Source: Arenivirga flava (GTDB lineage: Bacteria > Actinomycetota > Actinomycetes > Actinomycetales > Microbacteriaceae). Taken from it: a DNA stretch of 60,090 bases. How positions within the stretch are numbered: the first letter of the stretch is position 1; each line of letters opens with the position of its first letter. The translations under genes and the position numbers were made by a program. Below the pieces are notes generated by a model. That model searched no databases, had not been told where the DNA came from, and worked only from the letters and a program-made list of their open reading frames with translations. Positions 27,045 to 36,172 of the stretch are shown piece after piece. Where the stretch lies: assembly GCF_030161575.1 (NCBI RefSeq), contig NZ_BSUL01000002.1, positions 1-60,090 on the forward strand. Direction: 5' to 3'.

Positions 27045-27050
27045 CCAGCC
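27045..27050. other. attR core of the element
   Basis: CCAGCC, followed by host sequence GGGCACGTCGCC. The element-side sequence is GCTAGCCAATTTCAGA. It is the direct-repeat partner of 16129-16134. Confidence 0.8.
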
Positions 27051-27131
27051 GGGCACGTCGCCACGATCGTCGGCGGCGCGGCGGTGCACCGCGGCCGCGG
27101 CGAGCGCGGCTCGCGTTCGAAGGGTTCGCAT
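27047..27131 (-). pseudogene. DUF4244 pilin-like gene, 5' fragment
   Basis: ATG 27131 begins MRTLRTRAALAAAAVHRR, then ADDRGDVPGW, the N-terminal half of a DUF4244 protein. The frame then crosses attR into the element and stops at 27030 after SEIG. The other half is at 16018-16134. It lies directly downstream of tadC, where DUF4244 belongs. Confidence 0.9.
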
Positions 27132-27273
27132 GGTCGTTCCTCTCGTCGTGGTCGGTCGATCCGTGGTCGTGCGGCGCGAAGCGGTCGTGCGGCGCGAAGC
27201 GGTCGCTCGGCTCCCGGCCGCCTTCGTGGCCGCGGGCGCCGTGCCGGCCCGTCCCCGCATCCGCTCCCCCATC

Positions 27274-28211
27274 TCAGAAGCCCATCTGCAGCACGGCGAG
27301 GCCCGGGTACATCGCGAACACGACCGTGATGGGCAGGATGAGGAAGACGAGCGGCACGAGCATCGCGACCTCCTTGCGCCCGGCCGACTCGAGCAGCTCG
27401 CGCTTGCCGAGCTCGCGGGCGTCGTCGGCATGGGCGCGGAGCACCTCGATGAGCGGGGTGCCGCGCTCGAGGGCGACGACGAGCTGGTCGATGCAACGCT
27501 CCAGCACGGGCAGGCGCAGTCGGGCGCTCAGCTCGAGCAGGGCCTCGCTCAGCGGGCGACCGGCGGCGTGCTCGGCGAGGGCTCGGGAGAACTCGGCGGC
27601 CAGCTCGCCGCGGCCGACGCGGGCGAGGCGGCGCAGCGCATCCAGCACCCCCTCGCCCGCGGAGAGGCTGAGGGTGAGGAACTCGAGCGTCGTGGGCAGC
27701 TCCTCGGCCAGCCGGTCGAGGCGTGCGCGCGCCGCACGCGCCAGCAGCTGCTCCCGCACCAGCAGCGCGACGACGGCGCCGAGCGGGCTGAGGCCGAACG
27801 GCAGCAGGGGCGAGGCGCCGGCGGAGGCGAGCAGCAGGATGCCGAGCACGGCCCCGCCCACCCCGCCGCCGATGACGCAGAGCAGCTGCTGCGACCGGTA
27901 GGCGCGCAGGTCGAGGGAGCTGCCGGATTGGCTGAGCCGCCGAGCGATGGTCTCACCGCCGCCGAGCACCCGGTCGAGCAGGGTGCGACCGGCGTCGGCG
28001 ATGGGCGCGAGCAGGAACCCGAGCACGGGCAGCGGGTCGGCGGGACGCCGTGCGAGCAGGCGGCGCGCCTCGGGCGACACGTCGACCACCGCCGGCGCGA
28101 CCCGCAGCAGCAGGCGGGGCCGCGCAGCGGCGGCGCTAGGGAGGCGAGCGACCACGTCCCGAGCCCGAGGCCGATGCCGCAGAGCACCGCGAGCGCGAGC
28201 GGCAGCGTCAT
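27274..28211 (-). pseudogene. TadC-like pilus platform protein, frameshifted near 28139
   Basis: The main frame (27274-28155) has the GspF/T2SSF platform domain (LPTTLEFLTLSLSAGEGVL; VALERGTPLIEVLRAHADD) and C-terminal membrane helices (VAMLVPLVFLILPITVVFAM). The natural start is ATG 28211, overlapping the tadB stop as ATGA, and it encodes LPLALAVLCGIGLGLGTWSL in a different frame. One added base in the GGG run at 28139-28141 (CCC on the coding strand) joins the two. The protein would be a tad inner-membrane component. Confidence 0.8.
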
Positions 28212-29077
28212 CGGAACCACCGCCGCTCCTCCGGCAGCCGTCCGAGACCGCGCATCACCCGGTACGCCAGCAGCGAGACGCCGACGCCGCCGACGATCAC
28301 CGCGGCGCCCGTCGGGGTGTCGTAGGCCGCCGCGGCCTCGGGTCGGGAGACGAGCATGACGAGCACGATCCACGGCGCGGCGACGCCGAGCCGGGCGGCG
28401 TTGACGAGCCAGCCCTGCCGAGCCTCCAGTTCGCGGCGCACCGCAGCCTCGGCGCGCAGGGCGGCGGCGAGGCCGCGCAGCACGCTGGTCAGCTCGGTGC
28501 CGCCGACCTCGCGCGCCATGCGCAGCGTCTCGAGGATGCGGTCCGCGACGGGGTCCGCGAGCCGCGCCTTCGCGTCGTCGAGGCAACGGCCGACATCGCC
28601 GGTCGTCTCGTAGTCGTCGGCGAAGCGGATGAACACCGGCCGTACGGGCTCCGGCGCCACGTCGCCGAGACGCGCGATCGCCTCGGGCAGCGTGCTGCCC
28701 GCGCGTACCGCGGAGACGAGCAGGTCGACCACGTCGGGCCAGTGCTCACGGCCGGAGCGCCGCCGGCTGCGCGCCCGCGAGCCGAGCAGCAGGAAGGGCA
28801 GCACGAGCGCCACGGCGCCGAGCACGAGGCCCAGCGCGGGCACCGGCAGCAGCGCGGCGCCCAGCACCGTCGTGGCGAGGGCGACGAGCAGCACGACCAG
28901 CAGGAAGACCGGGGCGGAGACGGAGGCGAGGCCCGCCTGCACGAGGCGGTCGCGGAGCAGGCGCAGCGGGCCGGGTTCGCGGCGGCGCTCGCGCGTCGCG
29001 CGCGGCCAGAGCTTCGGCGCCGCGAGCAGCAGCACACCGGCGCCGAGCAGCGCCCCCAGCAGGATCGGCCCGGTCAC
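28208..29077 (-). CDS. tadB: TadB-like pilus platform protein
   Basis: A 289-residue T2SSF-domain membrane protein. An N-terminal helix (GPILLGALLGAGVLLLAAP) and a paired helix region (PVFLLVVLLVALATTVLGAA) precede the cytosolic F domain (WPDVVDLLVSAVRAGSTLPE; LADPVADRILETLRMA), and helices return at the C-terminus. GTG 29077 overlaps the tadA stop. With TadC it forms the membrane platform moved by TadA. Confidence 0.88.
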   Translation of the reverse strand: MTGPILLGALLGAGVLLLAAPKLWPRATRERRREPGPLRLLRDRLVQAGLASVSAPVFLLVVLLVALATTVLGAALLPVPALGLVLGAVALVLPFLLLGSRARSRRRSGREHWPDVVDLLVSAVRAGSTLPEAIARLGDVAPEPVRPVFIRFADDYETTGDVGRCLDDAKARLADPVADRILETLRMAREVGGTELTSVLRGLAAALRAEAAVRRELEARQGWLVNAARLGVAAPWIVLVMLVSRPEAAAAYDTPTGAAVIVGGVGVSLLAYRVMRGLGRLPEERRWFR

Positions 29078-30246
29078 CGGGTCACCGCCCGGGCCGGCGA
29101 TGCAGCGGGGGACGGCGCCGCATCCGCTTCGTAGACCGTGCGCACCGCGATCGTCGCCCCCTCGACGCCCATCGGCGCGACGACCTCGCGGATGCGGCGC
29201 CGCCCGTCCGGGAGCAGCTCGCAGTGCACGACGAGGTCGAGGCTGGCGGCCACGGTCGGCAGGATGAAGCCGGCGTCGATGTTGCGCCCGGCCAGCAGCG
29301 GCAGCGTGCAGAGCTTGGCGAGGGCATCGCGGGCGCTGTTGGCGTGCAGCGTGCACATGCCGGGCAGGCCGGCGTTGAGCGCGAGCAGCAGGTCGAGCGC
29401 CTCGGCGTCGCGCACCTCGCCCACGACGATGCGGTCGGGCCGCATGCGCAGCGCCTCCTTGACGAGGCGGCGCAACGTCACCTCGCCGGTGCCCTCGAGG
29501 CTCGGCTGCCGGCACTGCATGGCCACGACGTCGCGGGCCTCGATCGCGAGCTCGAAGGTCTCCTCGACCGTGACGATGCGATCGCTCGGCGCGCTCTCGC
29601 CGAGCAGCGCCGCCAGCGTCGTCGTCTTGCCGGCCTGCGTCGCGCCGGTGACCAGGATGCTGCGCCCGGCGCGCACCGCGTCGCGCAGCACCTCGGCGAG
29701 CGCCGCGTCGAGCGACCCGAGCTCGACGAGCCGCTGCAGCGAGCGGATGCGCTGCGGGAAGCGGCGGATGTTGACGGACCACTCGCGCGTGATGTCCGGG
29801 ATCGTGACGTGGAGCCGCGAGCCGTCCGGCAGCGACGCGTCCACGAACGGGCTCGAGAGGTCGACGCGGCGACCGGAGGTCTGCAGCATCCGCTCGACGA
29901 GGTCGCGGATCTCGATCTGCGAGAGCCGGATGCCGGTGGACTCGGAGACGCCGTTCCTCGCGGCGAAGACCTTGTCGACGCCGTTGATCCAGATCTCCTC
30001 GACCGAGGGGTCGTCGAACAGCGGCTGCAGCGGTCCGTGGCCGGTCAGCTGGGCGAGCACCTGCCGCGCGGTGCCGGGCTCGTCGCCGAGCAGCGGGCCG
30101 TCGCCGGCGAGCGCGCGCTCCGCGTAGCGGCGCACCTCCTCGCGCACGAGGGAGCCCGCGGCCTCCGGACGGACGGCGAGATCGACGCCGTCGCGTCGCA
30201 GGCGCTCGCGCACCCGATCGGTGATGACGGCGACGGCGGTGGGCAT
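29074..30246 (-). CDS. tadA: Tad secretion ATPase TadA (CpaF family)
   Basis: The 390-residue ATPase powers pilus assembly. Walker A is VTGATQAGKTTT; the Asp/Glu box and Walker B appear in TVEETFELAIEA and RIVVGEVRDAEALD, and the His box in GMCTLHANSARDAL. The CpaF N-terminal domain (LQPLFDDPSVEEIWINGVDK) is complete. ATG 30246 is chosen because upstream codons run into the divergent promoter region. It is the first gene of the minus-strand tad unit seen here; no CpaE-like gene lies next to it. Confidence 0.93.
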   Translation of the reverse strand: MPTAVAVITDRVRERLRRDGVDLAVRPEAAGSLVREEVRRYAERALAGDGPLLGDEPGTARQVLAQLTGHGPLQPLFDDPSVEEIWINGVDKVFAARNGVSESTGIRLSQIEIRDLVERMLQTSGRRVDLSSPFVDASLPDGSRLHVTIPDITREWSVNIRRFPQRIRSLQRLVELGSLDAALAEVLRDAVRAGRSILVTGATQAGKTTTLAALLGESAPSDRIVTVEETFELAIEARDVVAMQCRQPSLEGTGEVTLRRLVKEALRMRPDRIVVGEVRDAEALDLLLALNAGLPGMCTLHANSARDALAKLCTLPLLAGRNIDAGFILPTVAASLDLVVHCELLPDGRRRIREVVAPMGVEGATIAVRTVYEADAAPSPAASPARAVTR

Positions 30247-30443
30247 GCGGTCATGGTCGTTCGCCGCGGATCGGCGGGCCTGCGTTATCCACAGGGCGCA
30301 GTGTTCTCCACCGTCCGGCGCTCCGAGCGTCCGCACATCCGCCGCTGGCTACTCTCGTCTCCCGGGGGTCGATGTCATGTCCCCCGGCGTCGGCCCCCAC
30401 CCTCGTTCATCCGCTGATCAGCGTCGATGCGTAGCGTTCGGGC

Positions 30444-30959
30444 ATGACCGTCGTAGCGTGGCGCGGCACCGATCCCGCGAGCATCGAGCGTCTGGCGCTC
30501 CGCAGCGAACCGGAGCGGATCCGGGCCGAGTCCACGCTCGAGTCCGGCGGTCGGCGCATCCGCTACAGCCTCGAGCTGTCGCCCCTGTGGTGGTTCCGCA
30601 GCCTGCTGCTGCGCCACGGCGAGCGGGAGCTGCGACTGGAGCGCTCGCACTGCACCTGGCGGGTCGACGGCGAGCGCCGCGACGATCTGGCGGCGGCCGT
30701 CGACATCGACCTGGCCCTGTCGCCGTTCACCAACACGCTGCCGATCCGGCGGCTGCGGCTGCCCGTCGGGGCGAGCGCCGAGATCGTCACCGCCTACGTC
30801 TCCCCCGACCTCGCCGTGCAACCCGACGGGCAGCGGTACACCCGCCTCGATGCCCGCCGCTACCGGTACGAGGCGCTCGACGGGGGCTTCGAGCGCGAGA
30901 TCGAGGTCGACGACGAGGGGCTCGTCGTGGACTACCCGGGGCTGTTCGAGCGAGCCTAG
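30444..30959 (+). CDS. Putative glycolipid-binding domain protein (DUF1089-like)
   Basis: The 171-residue product matches the glycolipid-binding family: VAWRGTDPASIERLAL at the start, then HCTWRVDGERRDDL, DIDLALSPFTNTLPIRRL and a C-terminal DARRYRYEALDGGFE. These beta-barrel-like cytosolic proteins are common in actinobacteria, and the ligand is poorly defined. It is divergent from tadA and is followed after 9 bp by the lipoprotein gene. Confidence 0.85.
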   Translation: MTVVAWRGTDPASIERLALRSEPERIRAESTLESGGRRIRYSLELSPLWWFRSLLLRHGERELRLERSHCTWRVDGERRDDLAAAVDIDLALSPFTNTLPIRRLRLPVGASAEIVTAYVSPDLAVQPDGQRYTRLDARRYRYEALDGGFEREIEVDDEGLVVDYPGLFERA

Positions 30960-30968
30960 GCTCATCCC

Positions 30969-31762
30969 GTGCCCCGCATCCGCCCGCTCGCCGCCGTCGC
31001 CGTCACGGCCCTGCTGCTGAGCGGATGCGCCGCGCAGCCGGACGACGGCTTCCCCGCCGGCGCGGCCCCCGACTACCAGCTCGGCGGCGCCTACGACCCC
31101 GACCCCGCGGTCGGTATCGTCGGCCGCGACCGGTCCGCGGAACCCGCGGAGGGCGCCTACTCGGTCTGCTACGTCAACGGCTTCCAGACCCAGCCCGGCG
31201 AGCTCGAGCAGTGGCCCGACGAGCTGCTGCTGCAGCGGGACGGCGAGACCGTCTTCGACCCCGACTGGCCGGACGAGGCGCTGCTCGACACGAGCACGGC
31301 CGAGGGCCGCGACGCGATCGTCGACCTCGTCGGCCCGTGGATCGAGGGCTGCGCCGAGGACGGCTTCGACGCGGTCGAGTTCGACAACCTCGACACGTTC
31401 ACGCGCTCGGACGACGCGCTGACCGTGGACGACAACCTGGCGCTCGCATCCGCCCTCGTCGACATCGCGCACGGCGCGGGGCTCGCCGCGGGCCAGAAGA
31501 ACGCGGCGGAGCTGACCGAGCGGATGCACGACGAGGCCGGCTTCGACTTCGCCGTCGTCGAGGAGTGCGCGGCCTTCGACGAGTGCCGTGCCTACACCGA
31601 CGTCTACGGCGACGCGGTCATCGACATCGAGTACACGGATGCGCTGCCGCGCCCTTCGAGGAGATCTGCGACGATCCGGCCACGCCGGCCTCGGTGGTGC
31701 TGCGCGATCGCGATCTCACGGTGCCCGGCGACCCGGCGCACGTGTTCCAGCTCTGCGGCTGA
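30969..31762 (+). pseudogene. GH114-like (endo-polygalactosaminidase-type) lipoprotein, frameshifted near 31652
   Basis: The start has a lipoprotein signal (VTALLLSGCAAQ). The rest resembles GH114 TIM-barrel proteins: YSVCYVNGFQTQPGELEQWP, FDAVEFDNLDTF, LAAGQKNAAEL and FDFAVVEECAAFDEC. At a CCC run (31652-31654) the frame changes; adding one C restores PFEEICDDPATPASVVLRDR to the stop at 31762, about 264 residues in all. Related proteins hydrolyse alpha-1,4-galactosaminogalactan or act in cell-wall glycan metabolism. Confidence 0.82.
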
Positions 31763-31876
31763 GGCGGGCCGGGAGGACGCTGGCGGGCGACGGCCCGACT
31801 GGTCCGGGGCGCCGTCCTGCGTCATCCCGCGGTCGGACGAGGCTGCACGGCGCCCGCGGATACACTGGGCACACCC

Positions 31877-31958
31877 GCGGGAGTGGTGGAATCGGCAGAC
31901 ACGCAGGATTTAGGTTCCTGTGCTCCAGGGCGTGAGGGTTCGAGTCCCTCCTTCCGCA
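31877..31958 (+). tRNA. tRNA-Leu(UAG)
   Basis: GCGGGAG pairs with CTTCCGC as acceptor stem. The anticodon arm CAGGA-TTTAGGT-TCCTG carries TAG, a long class II variable arm follows, and the T-arm is GAGGGTTCGAGTCCCTC. The discriminator is A and CCA is not encoded. It reads CUN-type leucine codons. Confidence 0.95.
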
Positions 31959-32050
31959 CCGATCGAACCTCCCCGCATCCGCTCGCCGCGATGGCGGAGG
32001 AGGCCCGCACACCCTGCCGCGGCTTCGTGGCCCCGCATCAGGAGACCCCC

Positions 32051-32887
32051 GTGGAGACGCTCGCCGCAGGCCTGTTCGACGTGGAGGGCCTGATCTCCGG
32101 CGCCGGCACCTGGGGCCTGCTCGTCGTGTGCGCCATCGTGTTCGTCGAGACCGGGCTGCTCATCGGCTTCCTGCTGCCGGGCGACACCCTGCTGCTGGTG
32201 ACGGGGGTGCTCACCTTCCAGGGCACGATTCCGCAGCCCGTGTGGCTGGTGTGCCTGGCCGTCTTCGCCGCAGCGGTGCTCGGCGACCAGCTGGGGTACC
32301 TGATCGGCGTCAAGAGCGGCCCGGCGATCTTCGAGCGCAAGTCGAGCGGCTTCTTCTCGCGCCGCAGCGTCGAGCGCACCAACGCCTTCTTCGAGCGATA
32401 CGGGGGCCTCGCGGTCACGATCGCGCGCTTCGTGCCGGTTGCCCGCACCATCGCGCCGGTCGCCGCGGGCGTCGGCCGGATGCCGTACCGCAAGTTCCTC
32501 TTCTTCAACGTGCTGGGCGCACTGGTCTGGGGCGTCGGGCTCGTCATGGTCGGCTGGGGCGTGGCCCATATCCCCGGAGTCGCGGACCTCGTCACGCACT
32601 ACATCGAGTACGTGCTCATCGGGCTGGTCGTCATCGTCGTGGCGAGCATGGTCGTGCACTGGCTGAAGGAGCGGCGCGAGCGCCAGGAGGAGGAGGATGC
32701 CGGGGCGCCCGGCGCCGAGTCGGCGCCGACCGGTGCGCCCGGGGGTCCCGGCACCGAGTCGGGGGCGATCGGTGCGCCCGCTGCGCCCGGCACCGGGTCG
32801 GAGTCGACCGGTGCGCCGCATAGGTCGCCGTCGATCGAGCACGGCTCGCTCGACGAGCACGGCCCGGAGCCGCGACGCCGCGGCTGA
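32051..32887 (+). CDS. DedA family membrane protein
   Basis: About 278 residues from GTG 32051 with GGAG upstream. The DedA core is clear: VFVETGLLIGFLLPGDTLLL, then GDQLGYLIGVKSG, FFERYGGLAVTIARFVPVAR and TIAPVAAGVGRMPYRKFLFF. DedA proteins are polytopic and linked to lipid flipping and envelope homeostasis. The C-terminus has a low-complexity tail with a repeated APGxxSGxxGAP-like motif, unusual for the family and probably cytosolic. Confidence 0.92.
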   Translation: METLAAGLFDVEGLISGAGTWGLLVVCAIVFVETGLLIGFLLPGDTLLLVTGVLTFQGTIPQPVWLVCLAVFAAAVLGDQLGYLIGVKSGPAIFERKSSGFFSRRSVERTNAFFERYGGLAVTIARFVPVARTIAPVAAGVGRMPYRKFLFFNVLGALVWGVGLVMVGWGVAHIPGVADLVTHYIEYVLIGLVVIVVASMVVHWLKERRERQEEEDAGAPGAESAPTGAPGGPGTESGAIGAPAAPGTGSESTGAPHRSPSIEHGSLDEHGPEPRRRG

Positions 32888-33015
32888 CGCGCCACCTCGG
32901 CTGACGCGATGCCGCGGCAGCGCGCCGACGCGCTGTGGCCACCACGGCCGCGCCTCCCCGTGAAGGAGTACGCGAACGTCCCAGTCGTAGCGGCATCCGT
33001 ACGACCGTGTCGCAC

Positions 33016-33153
33016 CGGTACTGCATGACACGGGCACTGCATGACACCGGCGCTGCACGACACGGGCACTGCATGACACGGGCACTGCATGACACGGGCA
33101 CTGTATGACGCGGGCGCTGTATGACGCGGGCGCTGTATGACGCGGGCGCTGAG
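33016..33153. repeat. 16-bp tandem repeat array, about nine units
   Basis: Units of the type GGGCACTGCATGACAC recur every 16 bp at 33032, 33048, 33064, 33080, 33096, 33112, 33128 and 33144; an earlier degenerate unit begins near 33016. The units change gradually (CTGCATGACAC to CTGTATGACGC) along the array. It lies in the 498-bp gap 32888-33385, where I see no gene. Confidence 0.88.
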
Positions 33154-33385
33154 GCACCCCGAGCGGATGCGAGCCGCGTGCGCGGTGCGCTCCTCTCACG
33201 GCGCTCGCCGGGCCACCGGCGATGCCACGCCGTCGGCGCAGTACGCGGACGACTGCGCCGTACCGGTGCCGATACCGCCGTGACGCTCCGGTGCTCCATC
33301 CCTCCACATCGGGCGCAACGGGAGCTCCCAGCACGGGTCTCCCGGGCGGTCACCGTGGCCGCGACGCGGCCGGCATCGTCGACGG

Positions 33386-34312
33386 ATGCAGATCGACCCG
33401 CGACTCATCATCATCGGCCGCTCCCCGGGATCGGACCCTCGCGGCTTGCAGCGCGCGCAGCAGCGCGGCGCGCTCGTGCGCATCCGCCCCGGCGCCTACA
33501 TCGCGCGACGGGACTGGGAGCTCGTGAACCCCAGGGAGCGGTTCGCCCTCCGCACCCACGCGCTGGTCGCGACCGTGCCGGAGGCGGTGCTGAGCCATCG
33601 CTCGGCAGCCGTCGCGCACGGTCTGCCGCTCATCGGGCCGATGCCGGAGCGCCCCGAGGTCGTGGAGCGACGCACGGTCCGCTCGCGTTCGACCGCCGCG
33701 GTCCTGCGCCATACCAGCAGCGGAACCGTCGACGTCGTGCGGGTCGGGGCGGCGCTCGCCACGCCCATCGGACGCACCCTCGTGGATCTCGCTGCGACGT
33801 CGCCGTTCCGTTTCGCGCTGGCACCCCTCGATGAGGCGCTGCGCCGCGGCTGGTCGCGCGAGGCGTTGTCGGCCGAACTGGATGCCGCTGCGCCCCGTGC
33901 GCATCGCCGTGCGCAGCTCGCCATCAGCTGGGCCGACGGCCACGCCGCGAACGCGGGCGAGTCGACGAGTCGAGCCACGCTGCTCGAGCTCGGCTTCCCG
34001 GCGCCGCTGCTGCAGGTGCCGGCCATCGGCACGCCGTACGCGACGGACTTCGGCTGGCCCCGCTGGCGTCGGCGGGGCGAGTTCGACGGTCTGGAGAAGT
34101 ACCGCGCCGCGGAGTTCCGCAAGGGGCGCACGCCCGCCGAGGTGGTCATCGATGAGAAGCTCCGCGAAGACGCGATCCGTGCCGCCACCGGTGATGCGTT
34201 CATCCGCTGGATCTGGAGCGACGTGATGCGCGTGGAGCCCCTGAGGCTGGCCATGCTGCGCGCCGGCATCCCCCAGGGGCGCTGGCGTGCGCAGCCGCGG
34301 GCCATCGAGTAG
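33386..34312 (+). CDS. AbiEi-like/nuclease-fold protein of unknown function
   Basis: A 308-residue protein with a winged-helix-like N-terminus (LQRAQQRGALVRIRPGAYIA, then RERFALRTHALVATVPEAVL and SHRSAAVAHGLPL), as in AbiEi-type antitoxin-domain proteins. The C-terminal part has a Vsr/DUF559-like pattern (ATLLELGFPAPLLQ, a central Asp in TDFGWP, then GEFDGLEKY). Such stand-alone proteins are very common in Actinobacteria and are usually not next to a toxin; none is seen here. The role is unknown. Confidence 0.75.
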   Translation: MQIDPRLIIIGRSPGSDPRGLQRAQQRGALVRIRPGAYIARRDWELVNPRERFALRTHALVATVPEAVLSHRSAAVAHGLPLIGPMPERPEVVERRTVRSRSTAAVLRHTSSGTVDVVRVGAALATPIGRTLVDLAATSPFRFALAPLDEALRRGWSREALSAELDAAAPRAHRRAQLAISWADGHAANAGESTSRATLLELGFPAPLLQVPAIGTPYATDFGWPRWRRRGEFDGLEKYRAAEFRKGRTPAEVVIDEKLREDAIRAATGDAFIRWIWSDVMRVEPLRLAMLRAGIPQGRWRAQPRAIE

Positions 34313-34463
34313 CCGTATCCGACCGACCAAGACGTAGGAGTCTCGATACTCCCGTGTCGCTCGCGTGCTGCACTGCGCAACGAGGAGCAGCTGCCGGGGA
34401 GCAGAGGAGCGGCGGCCGGGAGCAGAGGAGCGGCACCGGCGAGGGCCACGAGGAGCGCACCGA

Positions 34464-35375
34464 TCAGCGGTGCGCGACGTCCTCGTGGTGGGCGTGCGAG
34501 GCCGGCTCGAGCTGGAACGTGGAGTGCGCCACGTCGAAGTGCTCGGCCAGGCAGCCGGCGAGTCGGTCGAGCAGCGCATCGGTGCCGCCCGACTCGAGCA
34601 CCGAGTCCTCGACCACGACGTGCGCGGTGAACACCGGGTGCCCCGAGGTGATCGCCCACACGTGCACGTCGTGCACCGCCACGACGCCGTCGGCGCGGAG
34701 CACGTGCTCGCGGATCTCGGCGACGCTCGTCTCGCGCGGAGCGCTCTCGCTGAGCACGTGGACGACCTCGCGCAGCAGCGCGATGGCGCGGGGCAGGATG
34801 AGGGCCGCGATGGCGAGCGAGGCGATGGCGTCGGTGGGCGCCCATCCGGTCGTCAGGATGACGGCGCCGGCGAGGATCGCCGCGACGGAGCCGATCAGGT
34901 CGCCGAGCACCTCGAGGTAGGCACCGCGCAGGTTGATGGACTCGCCGCGGCCGCCGCGCAGCACGAGCAGCGCCGCGACGTTCGCCAGCAGGCCCGCCGC
35001 GGCGACCGCGAGCATGAGCGGGCCGTCGACGTGGCCCTCAGCCGGCTCCAGGAGCCGGCGCACGCCCTCGATGCCCACGCTCACCGCGACGGCGGCGAGG
35101 ATGACGCCGTTCACCAGGGCGCCGAACACCTCGGCGCGGCGGAAGCCGAAGGTCTGCCGATCCGTGGCCGGCCGAGCGGCGACCGACAGCGCGACGAGCG
35201 CGACGCAGAGCCCGACGAGGTCGCCGAGCATGTGGCCGGCGTCGGCGAGCAGCGCCAGCGAACCGCTCAGCAGGGCGCCGATGACCTCGATGAGCAGGAA
35301 CCCGCCGATGACCGCGATCGCGAGCAGCAGGCGCCGCCGGTTCGATCCCTGACCGTGCTCGTGCGCGTGACTCAT
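34464..35375 (-). CDS. Cation diffusion facilitator (CDF) transporter
   Basis: The 303-residue antiporter-type protein has the CDF signature in its second helix (SLALLADAGHMLGDLVGL) and a matching metal site later (APTDAIASLAIAALIL). Histidines cluster at both ends (MSHAHEHGQG; ASHAHHEDVAHR). A cytosolic domain follows (EIREHVLRADGVVAVHDVHV). It probably exports zinc or another divalent metal. It lies next to the manganese regulator but on its own transcript. Confidence 0.93.
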   Translation of the reverse strand: MSHAHEHGQGSNRRRLLLAIAVIGGFLLIEVIGALLSGSLALLADAGHMLGDLVGLCVALVALSVAARPATDRQTFGFRRAEVFGALVNGVILAAVAVSVGIEGVRRLLEPAEGHVDGPLMLAVAAAGLLANVAALLVLRGGRGESINLRGAYLEVLGDLIGSVAAILAGAVILTTGWAPTDAIASLAIAALILPRAIALLREVVHVLSESAPRETSVAEIREHVLRADGVVAVHDVHVWAITSGHPVFTAHVVVEDSVLESGGTDALLDRLAGCLAEHFDVAHSTFQLEPASHAHHEDVAHR

Positions 35376-35500
35376 GCGACCACCGTAGGGCGCATCCGTC
35401 ACCCGTGGGGCATCTCGGGAATGAGAACGATCCTCGCTCTGATCGGCGCTTTCACGCACAGCGGATGCCCACCGCCGACACCTGCGCGATCGGATGCGCG

Positions 35501-36172
35501 TCAGCGCGCGATCCACACGCTGGACGCGACCTCCTCGCCGAGGTCGAGCTCCGCCTCCGCTGCGCGCACGGCCAGCGCTCCGCCGAACGGGCGCCTGCCG
35601 AGCACCGAGATGGTCGTGTCGAGCCCGATGCCCTCCGCCTCCAGGTAGCGCAGCAGGTCGGGGTCGCGGTCGCTGATGCGCACGACCGCCCCGACGTGGC
35701 CGTCGGGAGCCTCGCCGAGCAGCACGGCGTCCGGTCGGTGCAGGGCTCCGGCCGCGTCGGGGATCGGGTCGCCGTGCGGATCGCGCACGGGCCGGCCGAG
35801 CTGCTCGTCGATCGAGTCGAGCAGCCGGTCGCTGACGGTGTGCTCCAGCACCTCGGCCTCGTCGTGCACCTCGTCCCAGCCGTAGCCGTGCTGCTCGACG
35901 AGCCACGTCTCGATCAGACGGTGCCGGCGCACCATGCGCAGCGCGAGCTCGCGGCCGCGATCGGTGAGCTCGACGGCGCCGTAGGGCACGTGGGTGAGCA
36001 GGCCGGCCGCGGCGAGCTTCTTGACCATCTCCGTGACGCTCGAGGCCGCGAGCCCGAGTCGCACCGCGATGCCCGAGGTCGTGATGGGCGCCGGCTGCCA
36101 CTCGGTGTGCCCGTAGACGACCTTCACATAGTCCTCGGCGACCGAGGTGGGCGCCCCGGCGACGGCCTTCAC
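35501..36172 (-). CDS. mntR: DtxR/MntR-family metalloregulator
   Basis: About 223 residues with the iron/manganese-dependent repressor layout: an N-terminal winged helix (APITTSGIAVRLGLAASSVT then EMVKKLAAAGLL), a metal-binding and dimerisation domain (RMVRRHRLIETWLVEQ; DEVHDEAEVLEHTVSDRLLD) and a C-terminal SH3-like/FeoA domain. It is the last gene of the Mn transporter operon (GTGA overlap with the permease), so it is called MntR by context. An iron-sensing role cannot be excluded by sequence alone. Confidence 0.85.
   Translation of the reverse strand: MKAVAGAPTSVAEDYVKVVYGHTEWQPAPITTSGIAVRLGLAASSVTEMVKKLAAAGLLTHVPYGAVELTDRGRELALRMVRRHRLIETWLVEQHGYGWDEVHDEAEVLEHTVSDRLLDSIDEQLGRPVRDPHGDPIPDAAGALHRPDAVLLGEAPDGHVGAVVRISDRDPDLLRYLEAEGIGLDTTISVLGRRPFGGALAVRAAEAELDLGEEVASSVWIAR

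Larger units (their letters stand above)
16129..27050. mobile_element. Integrative element inserted in the tad-locus DUF4244 gene
   Basis: The boundaries are read from the split host gene: left of 16129 and right of 27050 join into a continuous DUF4244 frame. Both junctions share CCAGCC. The insert of about 10.9 kb has visibly lower GC than its flanks, and a serine integrase gene starts 18 bp inside the left junction. It also encodes a tyrosine recombinase, a rolling-circle Rep protein and cargo. No FtsK-like or relaxase transfer gene is seen, so it is more like an integrated plasmid than a self-transmissible element. Confidence 0.9.

Noticed and set aside
33016..33153. Possible CRISPR array
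   Set aside because: The 16-bp units are contiguous without unique spacers, and no cas gene is near.
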